This document shows positions 35,822-47,503 of a DNA stretch of 64,000 nt, one piece after another. Positions within the stretch are counted from its first letter, which is position 1; each line of letters begins with the position of its first letter. The position numbers were made by a program, and so were the translations under genes. The stretch comes from Aristolochia californica (lineage: Eukaryota; Streptophyta; Magnoliopsida; Piperales; Aristolochiaceae): positions 558,001-622,000 of the forward strand of contig JARWKL010000007.1 of the NCBI GenBank assembly GCA_029961685.1, in the 5' to 3' direction. The notes beneath the pieces were generated by a model that worked only from the letters and a program-made list of their open reading frames with translations, was not told the origin of the DNA and made no database searches.

Positions 35822-36503
35822 TTAGATGGTCTCTTCTCATGATAGATATTTTCGATCAAATATTTCTTGGACAATTTTATTGTCATTTTTCATGGTTAAT
35901 CTGTCTCATATTGTTATTCATGGTTGTTGAGATTATTTTTATATTGATCTCCCTGTTTATGTTATTGTCATCCTTCTTGGTGTCAAGCTGGTCAATTCCT
36001 TCTCTTGAGTAATGAGTTTTATTTTTAGTGTAGGCAGTGAGCCTCTATTATTTCTTTAATTCATTATTTTTTATCACTTCTGACCAATGTCTATAGACCA
36101 GCTACTTACAAAGAACAGAAGTGTACCCAAAATCTTGCTTAAGTAAAATCTTTTATTATTCACCCAACTAGCGATCTTTTTTTATATACCCTTAAATTAC
36201 CATGTACTATTTTTTTTCTTGCCCTTAAATTGGGCTTTGCTGCCTTTGAAATTGAGTGAGTATTTTTAGACTTAGACTATTTTGACTAATGTAAGGAGTT
36301 TTATTGTTTGGTTAGGAATGATTTTTCTTCTTTACCTTTATTTTGTCCAAACTAGGTCTTTGTTTTGTTTGGCTAGAATACAAGATGAAGAAGTTGCATC
36401 CTTAAAATATTTTTCTAGTCAGACTATTGAAGATGATGGAAGGTTGAAGAAAATGAAAACTTTCTTTTTAAGTTGAAGTTGACAACTCCTGTTCTAAGAG
36501 GAG
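35822..36503. other. Spacer, no gene recognised
   Basis: T-rich DNA with short open frames of no known family. TAAGAGGAG just before 36504 is purine-rich but too short to call a polypurine tract. Confidence 0.45.
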
Positions 36504-37870
36504 TGTTGAAGAAACAATATGGAAAATTATTATGTGATTATCACAGAAAGTAATCTCATAGTAAAAGAATTAATGTGGTATGCTCTTACAAGAGTCTCAC
36601 AGGGAGAAGTCTCATAGAAGAGGTATTTTAGTGTAATCAGTTCTTTGTATGTGGTATACACTTACAAGAGTCTCACAGGGAGAATTCTCATAGAAGAGGT
36701 ATTTTAGTGTAATCAGTTCTCTATAACAATTACTCACCACGTTTCTTATTAGGATTTTTAATTTGTGTATAATTGGGTCATGGAAAGTTTACTTATACTC
36801 TAATTCTATATGTTCTGTCTATTATAAAAAGAACCGATCTACTCAGATTATAGTGAATCAATAAATTGTTTTCTCTCCTAAAATTTTAACACCCTTCTAA
36901 TGTAATATCAATATTAAGAACATAGAATAAAGATATTGATTCAGTTTGAGTGTTTTGACATTTGAGAATCCATATGCAATGGGTCACATCTCCCATCACA
37001 TGAGAGTAAATGGAATATTAGTCTCCAAACCCATAAGTGATTGGGATGACAATGACATTGTTAAGGTAAATGGCATTGTTATGACCATGGTACAATTACT
37101 CAACACATTGAGTAGTGATTTAGCTGATCAAGTTTCATCTTGCAAATCAGCTAACGGAATTTGGGACAAACTAGTCTAGTTACTATAGGATGATTGAGTG
37201 CTCAAAGTGCTCATTTAGGCACTTATGCTGAGTAGGTGAAATCATCTTAGAAGAAGAGAAGATTAGGACTGAGAGCATTGAGGAACCCAATGTGAACTAG
37301 TTATCGTTCTTGCTAGATGATTCAAGTAATGCCCTTAGGAGAAAATCTGAAGAAAATAATGAACTTAGGGTATGGCTTAGTGAGTTACAAGAGAAAATTA
37401 TTTTCTTAAAATATGAGAGTTCCTCAGAATTAGAAGAGTTTGAGATAGAAAATCAGAAACTCTTATTCATAAGTGCAGAGCTATATGCCTATGAAGATTT
37501 GAGAGAATAATATAAAAATGTCTACAAAAATATACTAGAGCTCCAAGAAAAGAATGAGCTCTTAAAGTTATACTAACTATTGAGTCAAAGGAAAGTCATC
37601 AAGTAAGAAAATCCTCCCCAAGTAATGCATATGATTCTTCTTCTATTTTAGTTAATTTCCATTTTCAAATCAAAGAGCAAATAAAATTTGAAAATAAAGA
37701 ATCATCAATTGAGATCCTTAAGGGCCTGAACTACTCTATAGTGAGTAAAATCTTCTACCTCAAAGCTTATTACTCTGAATTTAAAATTTTGACAAGCTTA
37801 ACAATTATGACCAATGGGTTGATGGTCAGCTTGGAGAAAAAATATCCCAATCCTGACAAGATAACTCAAA
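36504..37870 (+). mobile_element. LTR and gag remnant of a copia-type element
   Basis: An LTR at about 36504-36891 (TGTTGAAGAAAC to TTTTAACA) is followed by a gag-like frame. At 36946-37179 it encodes ISDWDDNDIVKVNG and LADQVSSCKSANGIWDKLV, the UBN2-type gag pattern; at 37310-37510 a coiled-coil stretch SEENNELRVWLSELQEKI follows. Stops separate them and no protease, integrase or reverse transcriptase follows. No clear primer-binding site. Family assignment is moderate. Confidence 0.6.
36574..36725. repeat. 76-bp tandem duplication inside an LTR
   Basis: Two copies of a unit containing TTACAAGAGTCTCACAGGGA and ending GTGTAATCAGTTCT, one at about 36574-36649 and one at about 36650-36725. Confidence 0.8.
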
Positions 37871-39985
37871 TTATAAAATCAACTTAATGTATGCTTAATA
37901 ACTTAATTGTGTGAAATTGTGCTTATTTTGAGATTACTTACTTCACATTATCTGATTTTCATGTAGCAATAGATTTCAATCATACTTGATTGAGAAACTC
38001 CAAAATATATTGAAACCATATACTTGTAATGGTTAAATTTACTAGAGTGCACCTATTGTGAACTTTTGACATTGCACTTATATTTTCATATTTCTTGTCA
38101 AAAGTTAATGCCATACAAATAGCCATGCCCTAAACAAAGTGAATTTGACTTAACTTGGCGACGTTATTATCTTGTTGGTTTCTTTATGCATATCAAACAT
38201 GAGTAGAAATTTGCCACATGTCCAAGCCTAGTAATTTGTCTTTTAAGCAAATTACATAAGTCAAATCATGGATCAAAAAATAGGGAAAGTATTTGATATT
38301 ACATAGTACATTATTAGTCATCTTTCCAAGCTTAAGATGTAATACAACTAAAAGCCAAATTGAGTCTTGAGTACTTAAGTCATCCAATGTTTTTGACAAA
38401 ATTAATTTGTGGCTCAAAATAACATGCTCTAGAATTGAAAAATGATGTTTCATCATTTTGATGCATGAACTCAAATTGATTCTCTAACTTAGAATAAAAT
38501 TTGGAAAAATATATTCTTCCATAACGAAAACGAAAATTTGATCTTCATCTTCATCTTCATGCATCTATATAATCTTCATCTTCGAAATGGGTGTGTGTGG
38601 ACAAGTTCATGTCTACTAGAAAACAATTTCCAGTGTTAGTGCCCCCAAATGAGGAAAATATAGAAAATAAGAGAATTAGTAACTTGTAAAGTATACTTAA
38701 TTAAAATATAATACTTAAACATTAAATTAGGTAAAATAAACATTATTGCTGCACGAATAACTAATTTAATGTATAACTAAAATATATTAATGTACTAATT
38801 AATTTAATTATATATTATATTAGTTAAAGATTATTGTTTATTGTACATTAATACAATAATTACATGAGTCAATTAACTGTGCACATGATTAATCATAAAA
38901 AATAAATAAATAACGTTAAAAATAACATAAACTTATATAATACATTCAAGTTATTAATTTATTGAAAATATATGGTGTTCTTTAACATAAAAAATTCATG
39001 ATTAAATTGGAAAAATCTATCAAATATTAACTTTAACACTATATAATTTTACATATTATTAATTAAAAATATTTTTCCATTAAATTTAAAACCATTCATT
39101 TTATTAATTATAAAAATGAGTTAATTAAACTCGGTGCTCAATTAAATTTTTCCTAACTTAGGAAAATTTGATGAACAGTGCTTCATCTTCCTCTTCCCAG
39201 CACCGAACAGTTCGGGAGATCAACTTCTTCTTCTCCCCGTCGCCTAAGCAGTATTCCGAACTAACTTGGACTAGGTTGAGGCGGCTCAGGCAGAAAAGTT
39301 TTTTCTGCAAGATGTCGTTGTCTTCGAACAGCGCAGGGTTGTCTTCTCTGAATGGCAACTCTGCAGGAGATCACGGAGAAAAGTGGCCATTGTCTTCTTC
39401 GGCAATGACGCCAATAGAGTCAGAAGCTCTTTGCCGAATGGGGAAATCAATGCCTAATCGAAGTAGAAATTACGCAATTGATGCCCAAATGTCAAAATCA
39501 AAGAAAATCGAAATCGAACTAAATCGGAAGATTGAGAGAGGGCGAGTCCAAGAGAAGACCGAGAGAAAGAGACCGGAGAAGAGAGGGAGCAGAGACGGAG
39601 GTCGGAGAGGACAACTCGAGAGAAGAGAGGGAGTAGAGACGTCGGGGGCGCAGGGAGACGAGAGAGGGGTGCGGGAGAGAGGGAGGAAAAAATAAAAATG
39701 AGGACGCGCGAGAGAGGGAGGTGCGAGGAGAGAGAGGGGGAAAAAATATCGCGGGTTTGAACCCCTGCGCGTCCTTCATCTGGATGAATGGCAAAAAGGG
39801 TCGAAAACCAGTTGAATTTTTTTATAACGTGGAGATGAAGGACCGCTTCATCCCCAATGTCCAGATGAAATATCATCTGCGCTCCACTAATGACTTCAAT
39901 TGATGAAGGGCGTAATGAGGTTGATCTTCATCTCGGACTTCAAGTTGACTAACCCCCCCATAGTGGAATATTGATAACAAAATCA
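37871..39985. other. AT-rich spacer with a G/A-rich block
   Basis: 37871-39160 is AT-rich with no recognised feature. From 39168 to 39750 the sequence is GAGA-rich and open on both strands (39168-39695 plus, 39454-39876 minus), but the predicted proteins are low-complexity Arg/Glu/Gly or Ser/Leu with no known domain. GATGAAG-type words recur at 39160-39190 and 39830-39930; a decayed transposon is possible but I found no paired ends. Confidence 0.4.
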
Positions 39986-40084
39986 GCTATTAGTAAGGGT
40001 GGCATCAAATCGAGTCGAGCCCGAACCTGCCTATGTTCGAGTCAGACTTGATTTAAATATTTTGAACTTGAGCTTGAGCTCGCT

Positions 40085-43000
40085 CTAGAAATAAGAAAGG
40101 TGAAATTGATCTTCCCCCTTGCTACAATGTGGGACCCACCATGAGGACGTGAGAAGCCAAGAGAAGTCAACACACAAGCTGGCAAGCGTTAGTGAAATTG
40201 AATATCTAGTGTGACCCACACAAGATACCACGAGCTGATATCTTTGACACATGAGCTGGATGATTACATGGGACCCACAAAATTTATTACACAAGCTAGA
40301 AAATCTAGCTAAGAGATCACATCCTTATGGAGGACTTATAATTTAAGTCACAAGTTAAGGAAGTTAGAATTTGGGTAATTTCTAAATTGAGTTGAATTAT
40401 ATTAGGAAAGTGTATATAAATTCTATCACTCCACTATAAACAGAGGAGCTTGTATTCATAATAAATCATCAAGTCAAGGAGTTCTCTCCTCTCCCTCTCT
40501 CGTGTAGAGCTTCTTCTTCTCCCTCTTCTTCTTCTTTTTCTTCTTGTTTCACCTCTACCCAAGAGCACTCTTTCTCCTTCTTGGTTTTTCATTCTCTCTC
40601 TCACCTTGTTCGAGATATTATTTATGGGTCCTAAATTCAACATGGTATAAGAGCTACCAATTTAGGATCCCACGTCAAAGAAATGTTCTTTAAAGATATG
40701 ATGAAAGATACTCATAGAAGGCTCTTCATGAAGCAAGATTAAAGCTCGTGAGATAAGTTGTCTTCTTCAATTTATTGATTTATGCTACTGGTTTTCGGAT
40801 ATTAGAAGATTTTTTTAAAGATGTGTTTATGATATCCTCATCTTATAAGATTGTGGAAATAGATGCATCTTGGATTAGAAGAAGTTACCAAGGCGGTTTT
40901 TGTCGGTTTGGAAATTTTTATCCGAGACCAGTGCATGTTGAGTTTTATGAGTGTGATTATTCACTCCACATGATTACTTAGCTTTTATGCTAAGCCTCTC
41001 CACTAACCGAGTTTGTTAAAGCCCTCTACTTGGTTTGTTTTTTATTGGAGACTTATATTTTTTTTGTGCCTTGCCTATTATGGCCAAAGAAAGCAAGAGT
41101 CACAAACATGACATACTCAGAATTAACATTGTACCCTTGTTCGGGGTTTCAAATTTTATGAGCTGGTTCACATCGGTTCAATGATTCCTTACCAAAAATG
41201 ACCTCGTTGGTGATCTCACCAACCGTGGATCACATATTGATGAAAATTATATTTTTTATACTAAGTGGGTGAAGAATGATACGTTAGTTATTAGTTGGCT
41301 TATTAATAGTATGGAAGAACATGTCTCCAATAATGTTATTCATCTTGAGACGGCTAAACGAATTTGGGAGGCATGTGTGAAGCTGAATTATGCTCCAACA
41401 ATTTATACAAGCCATATGATATTCTCTAACGGATGTTTACCACCAAACAAGGCGACAATATCCATGAATATTTGGCTTACTTTAGAGGACTTCTTCAAGA
41501 ATGGAAGCTAGCCCAACCTACCTCCATGGACATCTCTGTCCAAGAAAAATAGAAAGAGGCCTTAGTCACTACTACTGACCAAGGCCGAGGCCGTGGCAGA
41601 AACTTTAGAGGAGGCCAAGGAAGAGGTGGAAGGAATGGTTATGGCAGAATCGATTGAAGAGAATGCAACAAATGTGGGAAAGTTGGCCACACAATAGATG
41701 CATGCTTTTCAGACAAGCAATGCCCATTTTGCAAACAATATGGCCACCTTGAAGACATGTGTTATAGGAAGGCAAGTCAAGTCTTATTAAGCACGACAAA
41801 GAAGGAACAACCTACCACATCAACAGACAAGAAAACCCTTCATGATGATGGGTATGAGTTATTCCAAACAATGAAATCACTATTGGATTCTACTCCAAGT
41901 TCATCTTCCACTACTACTACTACCGCTGTTTTAGGTTTGCTATCTGCCTCCTCTTCATCCTGGATAATTGATTTAGGGGCCTCTGAGCGTCTCACAGGTA
42001 ACAAAAATTTACTACACTAAGTGTTTCCTTGTCTTTCACAAAAAAATTGTTACCATAGCTGACGCGTCTCAAACTAAAGTTCTAGGAAAAGGTTCCACTT
42101 TTGTTACACCATCACTTCCTCTAACTGAGATACTTTTTGTTCCTACATTTCCCTTAAATCTTTTATCAGTTAGTCATCTCACCAAACATTTTAATTGCTC
42201 TATCACGTTCTCACCCATTTCATGTGTTTTTTAGAATCTTATAACGAAACAAGTGATTGGTGGAGGCCATGAACAAGGGGGGCTCTACTACCTAGATGTG
42301 CCAAAAATAAATATTATTTGCATGAATGAAACTACGACCAGATTATGGCACAATCGGTTGGGACATCCGTCTGCACAATCTCTTGATCATATGTTTCCTA
42401 CTCTCAAAGTAAGGTCTGAGTTCCATTGTGAAGTCTATCAAGTGAGCAAACATCAGAGGTCCACATACTCACCTCGTCCAGAAGTTAAAAGTGTCACTCC
42501 CTTTTCCTTAATTCATACTGATGTATGGAGACCCTTCAGCGTTTCCAACATTTCACAAGCTACATATTTTATCACATTTATTAAGGACTTCACTCGTACC
42601 ACTTGGCTATTTCTATTTAAAGAGCATTCTGAAATACCATTGATATTTAAATCTTTTCATTCTATGGTACTCACTTAGTTTGGTCAAAAAATTAAAATCC
42701 TCCAATCTGATAATACCAAAGAATACACCTCCAAAGACCTTGATGCCTTTTGTCAAGAAAATGACATTAATCATCAAACATCATGTGCCTACACCCCTCA
42801 ACAAAATGGTGTAGCCGAGCTAAAGAAAGGTCATATTCTTGAGGTAGCTCGAGGTTTACTATATGCCATGAAAGTTCCTTATTTTTATTGGCCACATGTT
42901 TTCTTATAAACTGGTTGCCATCTTCCATTCTTAGTAATAAATCTCCTACTTTCTATTATTACCCAATGATGATCCCTTTTCACTGCCCTTGAGTGTTTTT

Positions 43001-44215
43001 GGGTGTCAATGTTTTGTTCATATCTCTTCCCCCAAACACAGTAAACTTGATCCCAAATCTATCAAGTGTATCTTTTTAGGATACTCTCGCACACAAAAGG
43101 GTTATGTTTGCTATAAACCCACTCTTCAGCGTTTACTCGTGTCAAGGAATTCACATTCTTTGGAAACTCTCCATTTTATTCTGACAATGCTCCTCTAGGT
43201 TTATCTTTGAAAACTCTCTTCGACCACTTGTGCCTCGTGCTTCAGACACTACTCAGCCCTCTGACACTCCGGTTGACACCACACCTGCTGAGTTTATAGA
43301 TCACACCGAGGTAAGTCCATCTTCTCTAGTTGTTTTTGGCCCACAATATGATACTCGTCCTATTGCCCTTAGAAAAGCACCCCGATTATGCACCATGCCC
43401 TCTACTTCTCATCCCATAACAAATTTTATGTCTCATCATCGTCTGTCTCCTGTATGTTGTCAAATTCTCTCTACTATTTCTTCCATCTCTGTACCACAGT
43501 CCTATCAGGAGGCTCTCACACATCCAGGGTGGAAGGCAACCATGGATGAAGAAATGCAGGCTCTTTATGAAAATTAGACATGAGCACTAGTATGCTTTTT
43601 TGAATGGCGATATAGAAGAGAAAATTTATATGCATCAACCACCTAGGTATGTGGTTGAGGGGGAGTCTATATGCCAACTATAAAAATCCCTTTATGGTTT
43701 GAAACAGTCTCCTTGTGCATGGTTTGAAAATTTTAGCCAAACACTTATACAGGCCGGATTTCAAAGATGTTCTAGAGATCACTCCATATTTATTAAAGAT
43801 ACACCGAAGGGAAAAATTATTCTGGAAATATATGTTGATGATATTATTATAACTGGTAGTGATCCCAAGGGCATCCAGAAAATAAAAGAAAGGATATATG
43901 CTGAATTCAAGACAAAGGATCTCGGGCTACTAAATTTGTTTTTGGGTATTGACGTATTACAATCCAAACATGGAATTATATTATCTCAGAGGAAGTATGT
44001 TCTTGACCTTCTAGAGGAGACCAGAATGATAGGATGTAGACCAACAAAAACTCCTATGGATCCAAATACAAAATTATGTGTAGGTACTGGAGAAGAGGTA
44101 GATGCCAGAAAATATCAAAGATTGGTGAAAAAACTTATTTACCTCTGTGTACAAGGCCAAATATTTCATATGCAGTCAATGTGGTAAGTTAGTATATGCA
44201 CAACCCACATCCCCA
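40085..44215 (+). mobile_element. Ty1/copia element, 3'-truncated, inside the hAT-like element
   Basis: The 5' LTR ends TTCAACA at 40642 and is followed by the primer-binding site TGGTATAAGAGC (40643-40654); its left edge near 40085 is approximate. Gag, protease, integrase and reverse transcriptase remnants follow in order. The sequence stops in reverse transcriptase near 44215; the rest of RT, RNase H and the 3' LTR are absent, replaced by hAT-like sequence. Confidence 0.8.
41080..44215 (+). pseudogene. Copia gag-pol remnant
   Basis: Gag begins MAKESKSHKHD at 41080. EEHVSNNVIHLETAKRIWEA (41300-41370) is the UBN2-type gag core. Two zinc knuckles follow at 41665-41765: CNKCGKVGHTIDAC and CPFCKQYGHLEDMC. 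The protease motif is changed to DLGA in WIIDLGASERLTGN (about 41960-42003). Integrase is recognisable from RLWHNRLGHPSAQSL, then HTDVW, LQSDNTKEYTS and TPQQNGVAELKKGH (42330-42830). Reverse transcriptase has lost about 80 residues between MDEEMQALYEN (43545) and the GDIEEKIYMHQPP segment; YVDDIIITGSDPKGIQ is intact at 43830-43880. Frameshifts and stops rule out function. Confidence 0.88.
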
Positions 44216-44485
44216 TTTTCGCTCCCTAATTCCCGAGAAGTCAATAACAAAAGATGAAGAGTTGAAGTCTCGAACTCAAGTATTCGAAGACACCTCCTGT
44301 CTCTATGCTCGGGCCCTCGTTAAGTTAATGAGCTGGCTCGCAAGCTTTTGAACTGAACCATGGTCCGATCAAGCTCGGCTCATTAACTTAAATGACCCTG
44401 ATTTGGATCTCGAACTCAATTCGAGATCCAGATAAATCGAGCCGCTCGCGAACTTGCTCATTTCGATGCCACCCTCAGCTGTTAG

Positions 44486-44936
44486 AAAAGATAACCTTCG
44501 CTAGGTCTCTCCCCACAAATGTAAATGTGCGTAATATTGGTTCAAAGATCTCCACTGGGAAAATTTTAACGAAAAAAAATTAATTTACTAATTATGATAT
44601 GCATTAAGTATGCATTATAGAAAAAACTCCAAAGGGAATTTTTTGCAGAAAATCTATTCAACTAGCCTTTGTCCATCCAATGGCCCATAGAAAAAGGGAA
44701 GCAGACAACTCATGAAATAAAGTAGCAACACCAACTAGACAAGCGGTTCATCACAACAAGCAAAGCCAGCAAAGAAGAGTTGTTTGATAGGACTGGAGAG
44801 GGAAAAGACTCTATGTCAAAAGAAGATGGAAAGGGAAAAGAATAAAAACAAGGCCATGTTATAAAGGCCATTCAACTGCTTGTCAGCCGATCGAAGGACA
44901 TGAGAGTGAAACATTTACTTGGACGACTGAACAATC
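44486..44936. other. Spacer with one member of a direct repeat
   Basis: About 450 bp; 44835-44900 is repeated at 45314-45381 on the other side of the LTR. No gene. Confidence 0.5.
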
Positions 44937-45234
44937 TGTTAAGTTGTGGAGCCTAATTAATGCTGCTATAAGGGTTTAATCATCTTAATCAGAGGAGCAT
45001 CTCGAGTTGCAGCCCGAGAGGTTAGAGAGAAACAACTATAAGTGTGAGCTTTCTCTTGTAAAGTATTTCATCTTCATAGTGGATTACTACAGTGGCAAAA
45101 GACAGGACATAGTCTCACCTTGTGGCGAACCTGTATAAATCTTGTTGTGTTTTTTCGTGCTTGTTTTTCCCCTTCTTCCGTATTTATTATTATTACTCTC
45201 GTTAGTTTGGAATTAAGGTATCTAATTCCTAACA
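44937..45234 (+). repeat. Solo LTR
   Basis: 298 bp, TGTTAAGTTGTGGAGCC to TTCCTAACA. It matches the LTR at 61407-61821 over most of its length (for example AACCTGTATAAATCTTGTTG) but lacks about 120 bp. No primer-binding site or interior adjoins it. Confidence 0.75.
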
Positions 45235-45262
45235 CAACAAAGTAAAAACGACAATCAGAGGG

Positions 45263-45427
45263 GGAGGCAATGATGAATGATGACCTATCAGATTGTTATG
45301 TGTTAGATCTAAAGAGAAAAGGATAAAAACAAGGCCATGTTATAAAGGTCTTCCGATTGCTTGTCAGATCGAAGGACATGAGGCAATGATGAAGGCTGAC
45401 CTATCAGATTGTTTTGTGTTAGATTGG
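45263..45427. repeat. 117-bp tandem repeat, about 1.4 units
   Basis: The word GAGGCAATGATGAA with a following GACCTATCAGATTGTT occurs at 45263 and again at 45380. The intervening part also matches 44835-44900 left of the solo LTR, so the array probably existed before that LTR inserted. Confidence 0.65.
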
Positions 45428-45437
45428 GGGGAGAGAG

Positions 45438-47318
45438 TGTTAGCCCAAGTGGCTTATCAAGAGGGGGGTGAATTGAGTTTTGCGAGAATTTAAGTGAATT
45501 AAAATATCAAGTAAAGATAGATAAATTCACATACCATAAGTAATGACAAATATTTTGTTATTGATGTTTCCCTATTGGTATTGACCACCCAAGAACCCAT
45601 CATTGAGAAATGTTGATTTTTAAGATTCCATAGATAATAACTTTAGGTAAACGAGAGAAGGAAGAAGAAAGAAGAGAAAAAGATAGGAGAGAATATGATA
45701 CACGTCCAAGAGAGAAGGAAATTAGGGTTTTGGACTTAGGCCAAACAATCCCCCATAAGTTATATTTATAGGTATCTAAAGTATCAATATTATAAGTATA
45801 TCATTCACCCTAATAAGAGTGAATAAGAACAGAAAACATAAATTAATTACATCAGTGCCACCCTAATAACATCATATCTTGCAACAGGAAATTCCAAAAG
45901 ATCAGCTCTATTAACTTGAAATTTACAAGCAAGTGATTCTGACTCTCTTTCAAAGCCATGTGTATGCTCAAATACACAATTACAATATAATCTCCTTTGA
46001 GATTGGCTTGATTCTATCTCTAACAAGCCTTTCTATCTAGATTTCACAAGGTTCTAGATGAACGTATCAATGAAATGAAAAAGTACAAAACAAGAAAACC
46101 TTACACCCTTAGCAATTTAAGGAGAGAGAACCTTATCTTTGAAATGTCTAAGCCTCCAACTGTTGATGCACAAAGGTGATGATTAGGAGATTGACTATCT
46201 AAATGCAAGGAGTGAAATTTGAGAAAGAATGAAACGGTTTTTCAAAATTGACTATTTCTTTCGCAAAATAGCACTTAGGAAGGAATTTCAAGTATTTGAG
46301 AGTAGAATGTAGTAGGTATATCAATAAAAGCTCATTCATTTCTCCCCTAGTCAAACTAGTTATTTTTTTCTATTTTTCAAAAAAACTAACTTTACACTGA
46401 TCAACCAGTGTAAAGTATTGATCAATCAATTGTGAGTAACGGTAATATTTTTGTCAAAAAGTAATTTATGATTGATAGTATGATCGATCAATATCCTTCT
46501 ATTGGGTCTTATAACTTAAGTTAATTGATCAATGTACAAGAAATAATCGATCAATTAAAACTCTTACTGGTAGTGCATGCCAAGTATGATTGATCAATAA
46601 CTTTGCTATGATCAATTATGCTTTATGTCCCTGGTAGGGAATCTTCTATATGATCGATCAATGTCATGAGATGAATCGATCAATTGGCATGATTTTACAT
46701 TGCCTAGACAACAATGATCGATCAATCTACTAGGAATGATCGATCATGCTTTATAGTATGATTTGGCTATGTTCTGGTTAATCAATCAATCAACCCTGAT
46801 TCATCGATCACGATTTATATTTTTGGAATGTGCACTTGTGGTTGATCGATCATTGGCGGATGTTGATCGATGAATCTAGTATCAGTTCACTAAGTGTATT
46901 TTAAAGCATGAATAAAAGTGATCCTAAGTGACTGTAATGTGTTTGAAATTTGTGTATGCCTTGGTAAAACATGTAGTAAAGCAAATATGACCTAAAGCTC
47001 CAAAAATTTTCATTGTACATCAAGTTTGGAAGGTTTGGGGCCACTCTCTTACTTAGACTAAGTTTTGTGATTTTCATGACTTCCTAAACTCTAGTCTACA
47101 ATTCTTTGCTTCTTGTTGCTTAGGGTGCTTCTTCAAAAACACTTTCACATTGTTGTATAGCTTGAGGTCTTTGAGAAACTTGTGCCGGTTTATTGTATAG
47201 ACCTTTGATTTTTGTGTCTCTTGAAGAAAATGCATATAAAATACTTGAATTACCACTGTTATATCAATTAAATTTTGTTATTATAATAATCAAGAAGGGA
47301 GTCAACACTCGATCAACA
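45438..47318 (+). repeat. Palindrome-rich large LTR, copy B (solo LTR)
   Basis: About 1.88 kb, beginning TGTTAGCCCAAGTGGC and ending GATCAACA, with flanks GAGAG (45433-45437) and AAGAG (47319-47323), a one-mismatch 5-bp target duplication. This fits a solo LTR. TGATCGATCA occurs exactly at 46481, 46651, 46715, 46737 and 46843, with near copies between, all in a 500-bp block (46390-46880). No coding region. Confidence 0.65.
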
Positions 47319-47418
47319 AAGAGAAAATCCACTGAAAGCATCTGTTCAATGAACCGTCTGAATGCATACCTAGAAAAAGAGGCATTTAAAGAGGGTTTTG
47401 AGATCGATCCATAGCCAA

Positions 47419-47503
47419 CAACCGAAGGCAGTATACGAAGGTACAACATATACTACCTTCATATACTGCCTTCGGTTGTACCTTCATATACTACCTTCGG
47501 TTG
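47419..47503. repeat. Hairpin with an added tandem arm
   Basis: The arm at 47419-47443 (CAACCGAAGGCAGTATACGA then AGGTA) is the reverse complement of 47454-47478 with one mismatch, around a 10-base loop. A third copy of the right arm follows directly at 47479-47503. Confidence 0.85.

Larger units (their letters stand above)
39994..44477. mobile_element. hAT-like DNA element enclosing a copia fragment
   Basis: Terminal inverted repeats TAAGGGTGGCATC (39994-40006) and its complement at 44465-44477 (TGAGGGTGGCATC when reversed) differ at one base. Eight-base flanks GCTATTAG (39986-39993) and GCTGTTAG (44478-44485) are a target duplication with one mismatch, as expected for hAT elements. Own sequence remains at 39994-40084 and 44216-44477, rich in CGAGC and GCTCG words. 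No transposase is seen, so it was non-autonomous or lost its gene. The middle 4.1 kb is copia. Confidence 0.7.

Noticed and set aside
39168..39695. 175-residue open frame as a gene
   Set aside because: Low-complexity Arg/Glu/Gly protein in GA-rich DNA; a similar long frame is open on the opposite strand, and no domain is recognisable.
44937..45234. LTR pair with 61407-61821 bounding one 17-kb element
   Set aside because: The enclosed region holds unrelated genes and elements, and each LTR has its own flanks. Both are better read as solo LTRs.
46390..46880. CRISPR-like or regularly spaced repeat array
   Set aside because: The TGATCGATCA words are short, palindromic and irregularly spaced, and the DNA is plant nuclear sequence.
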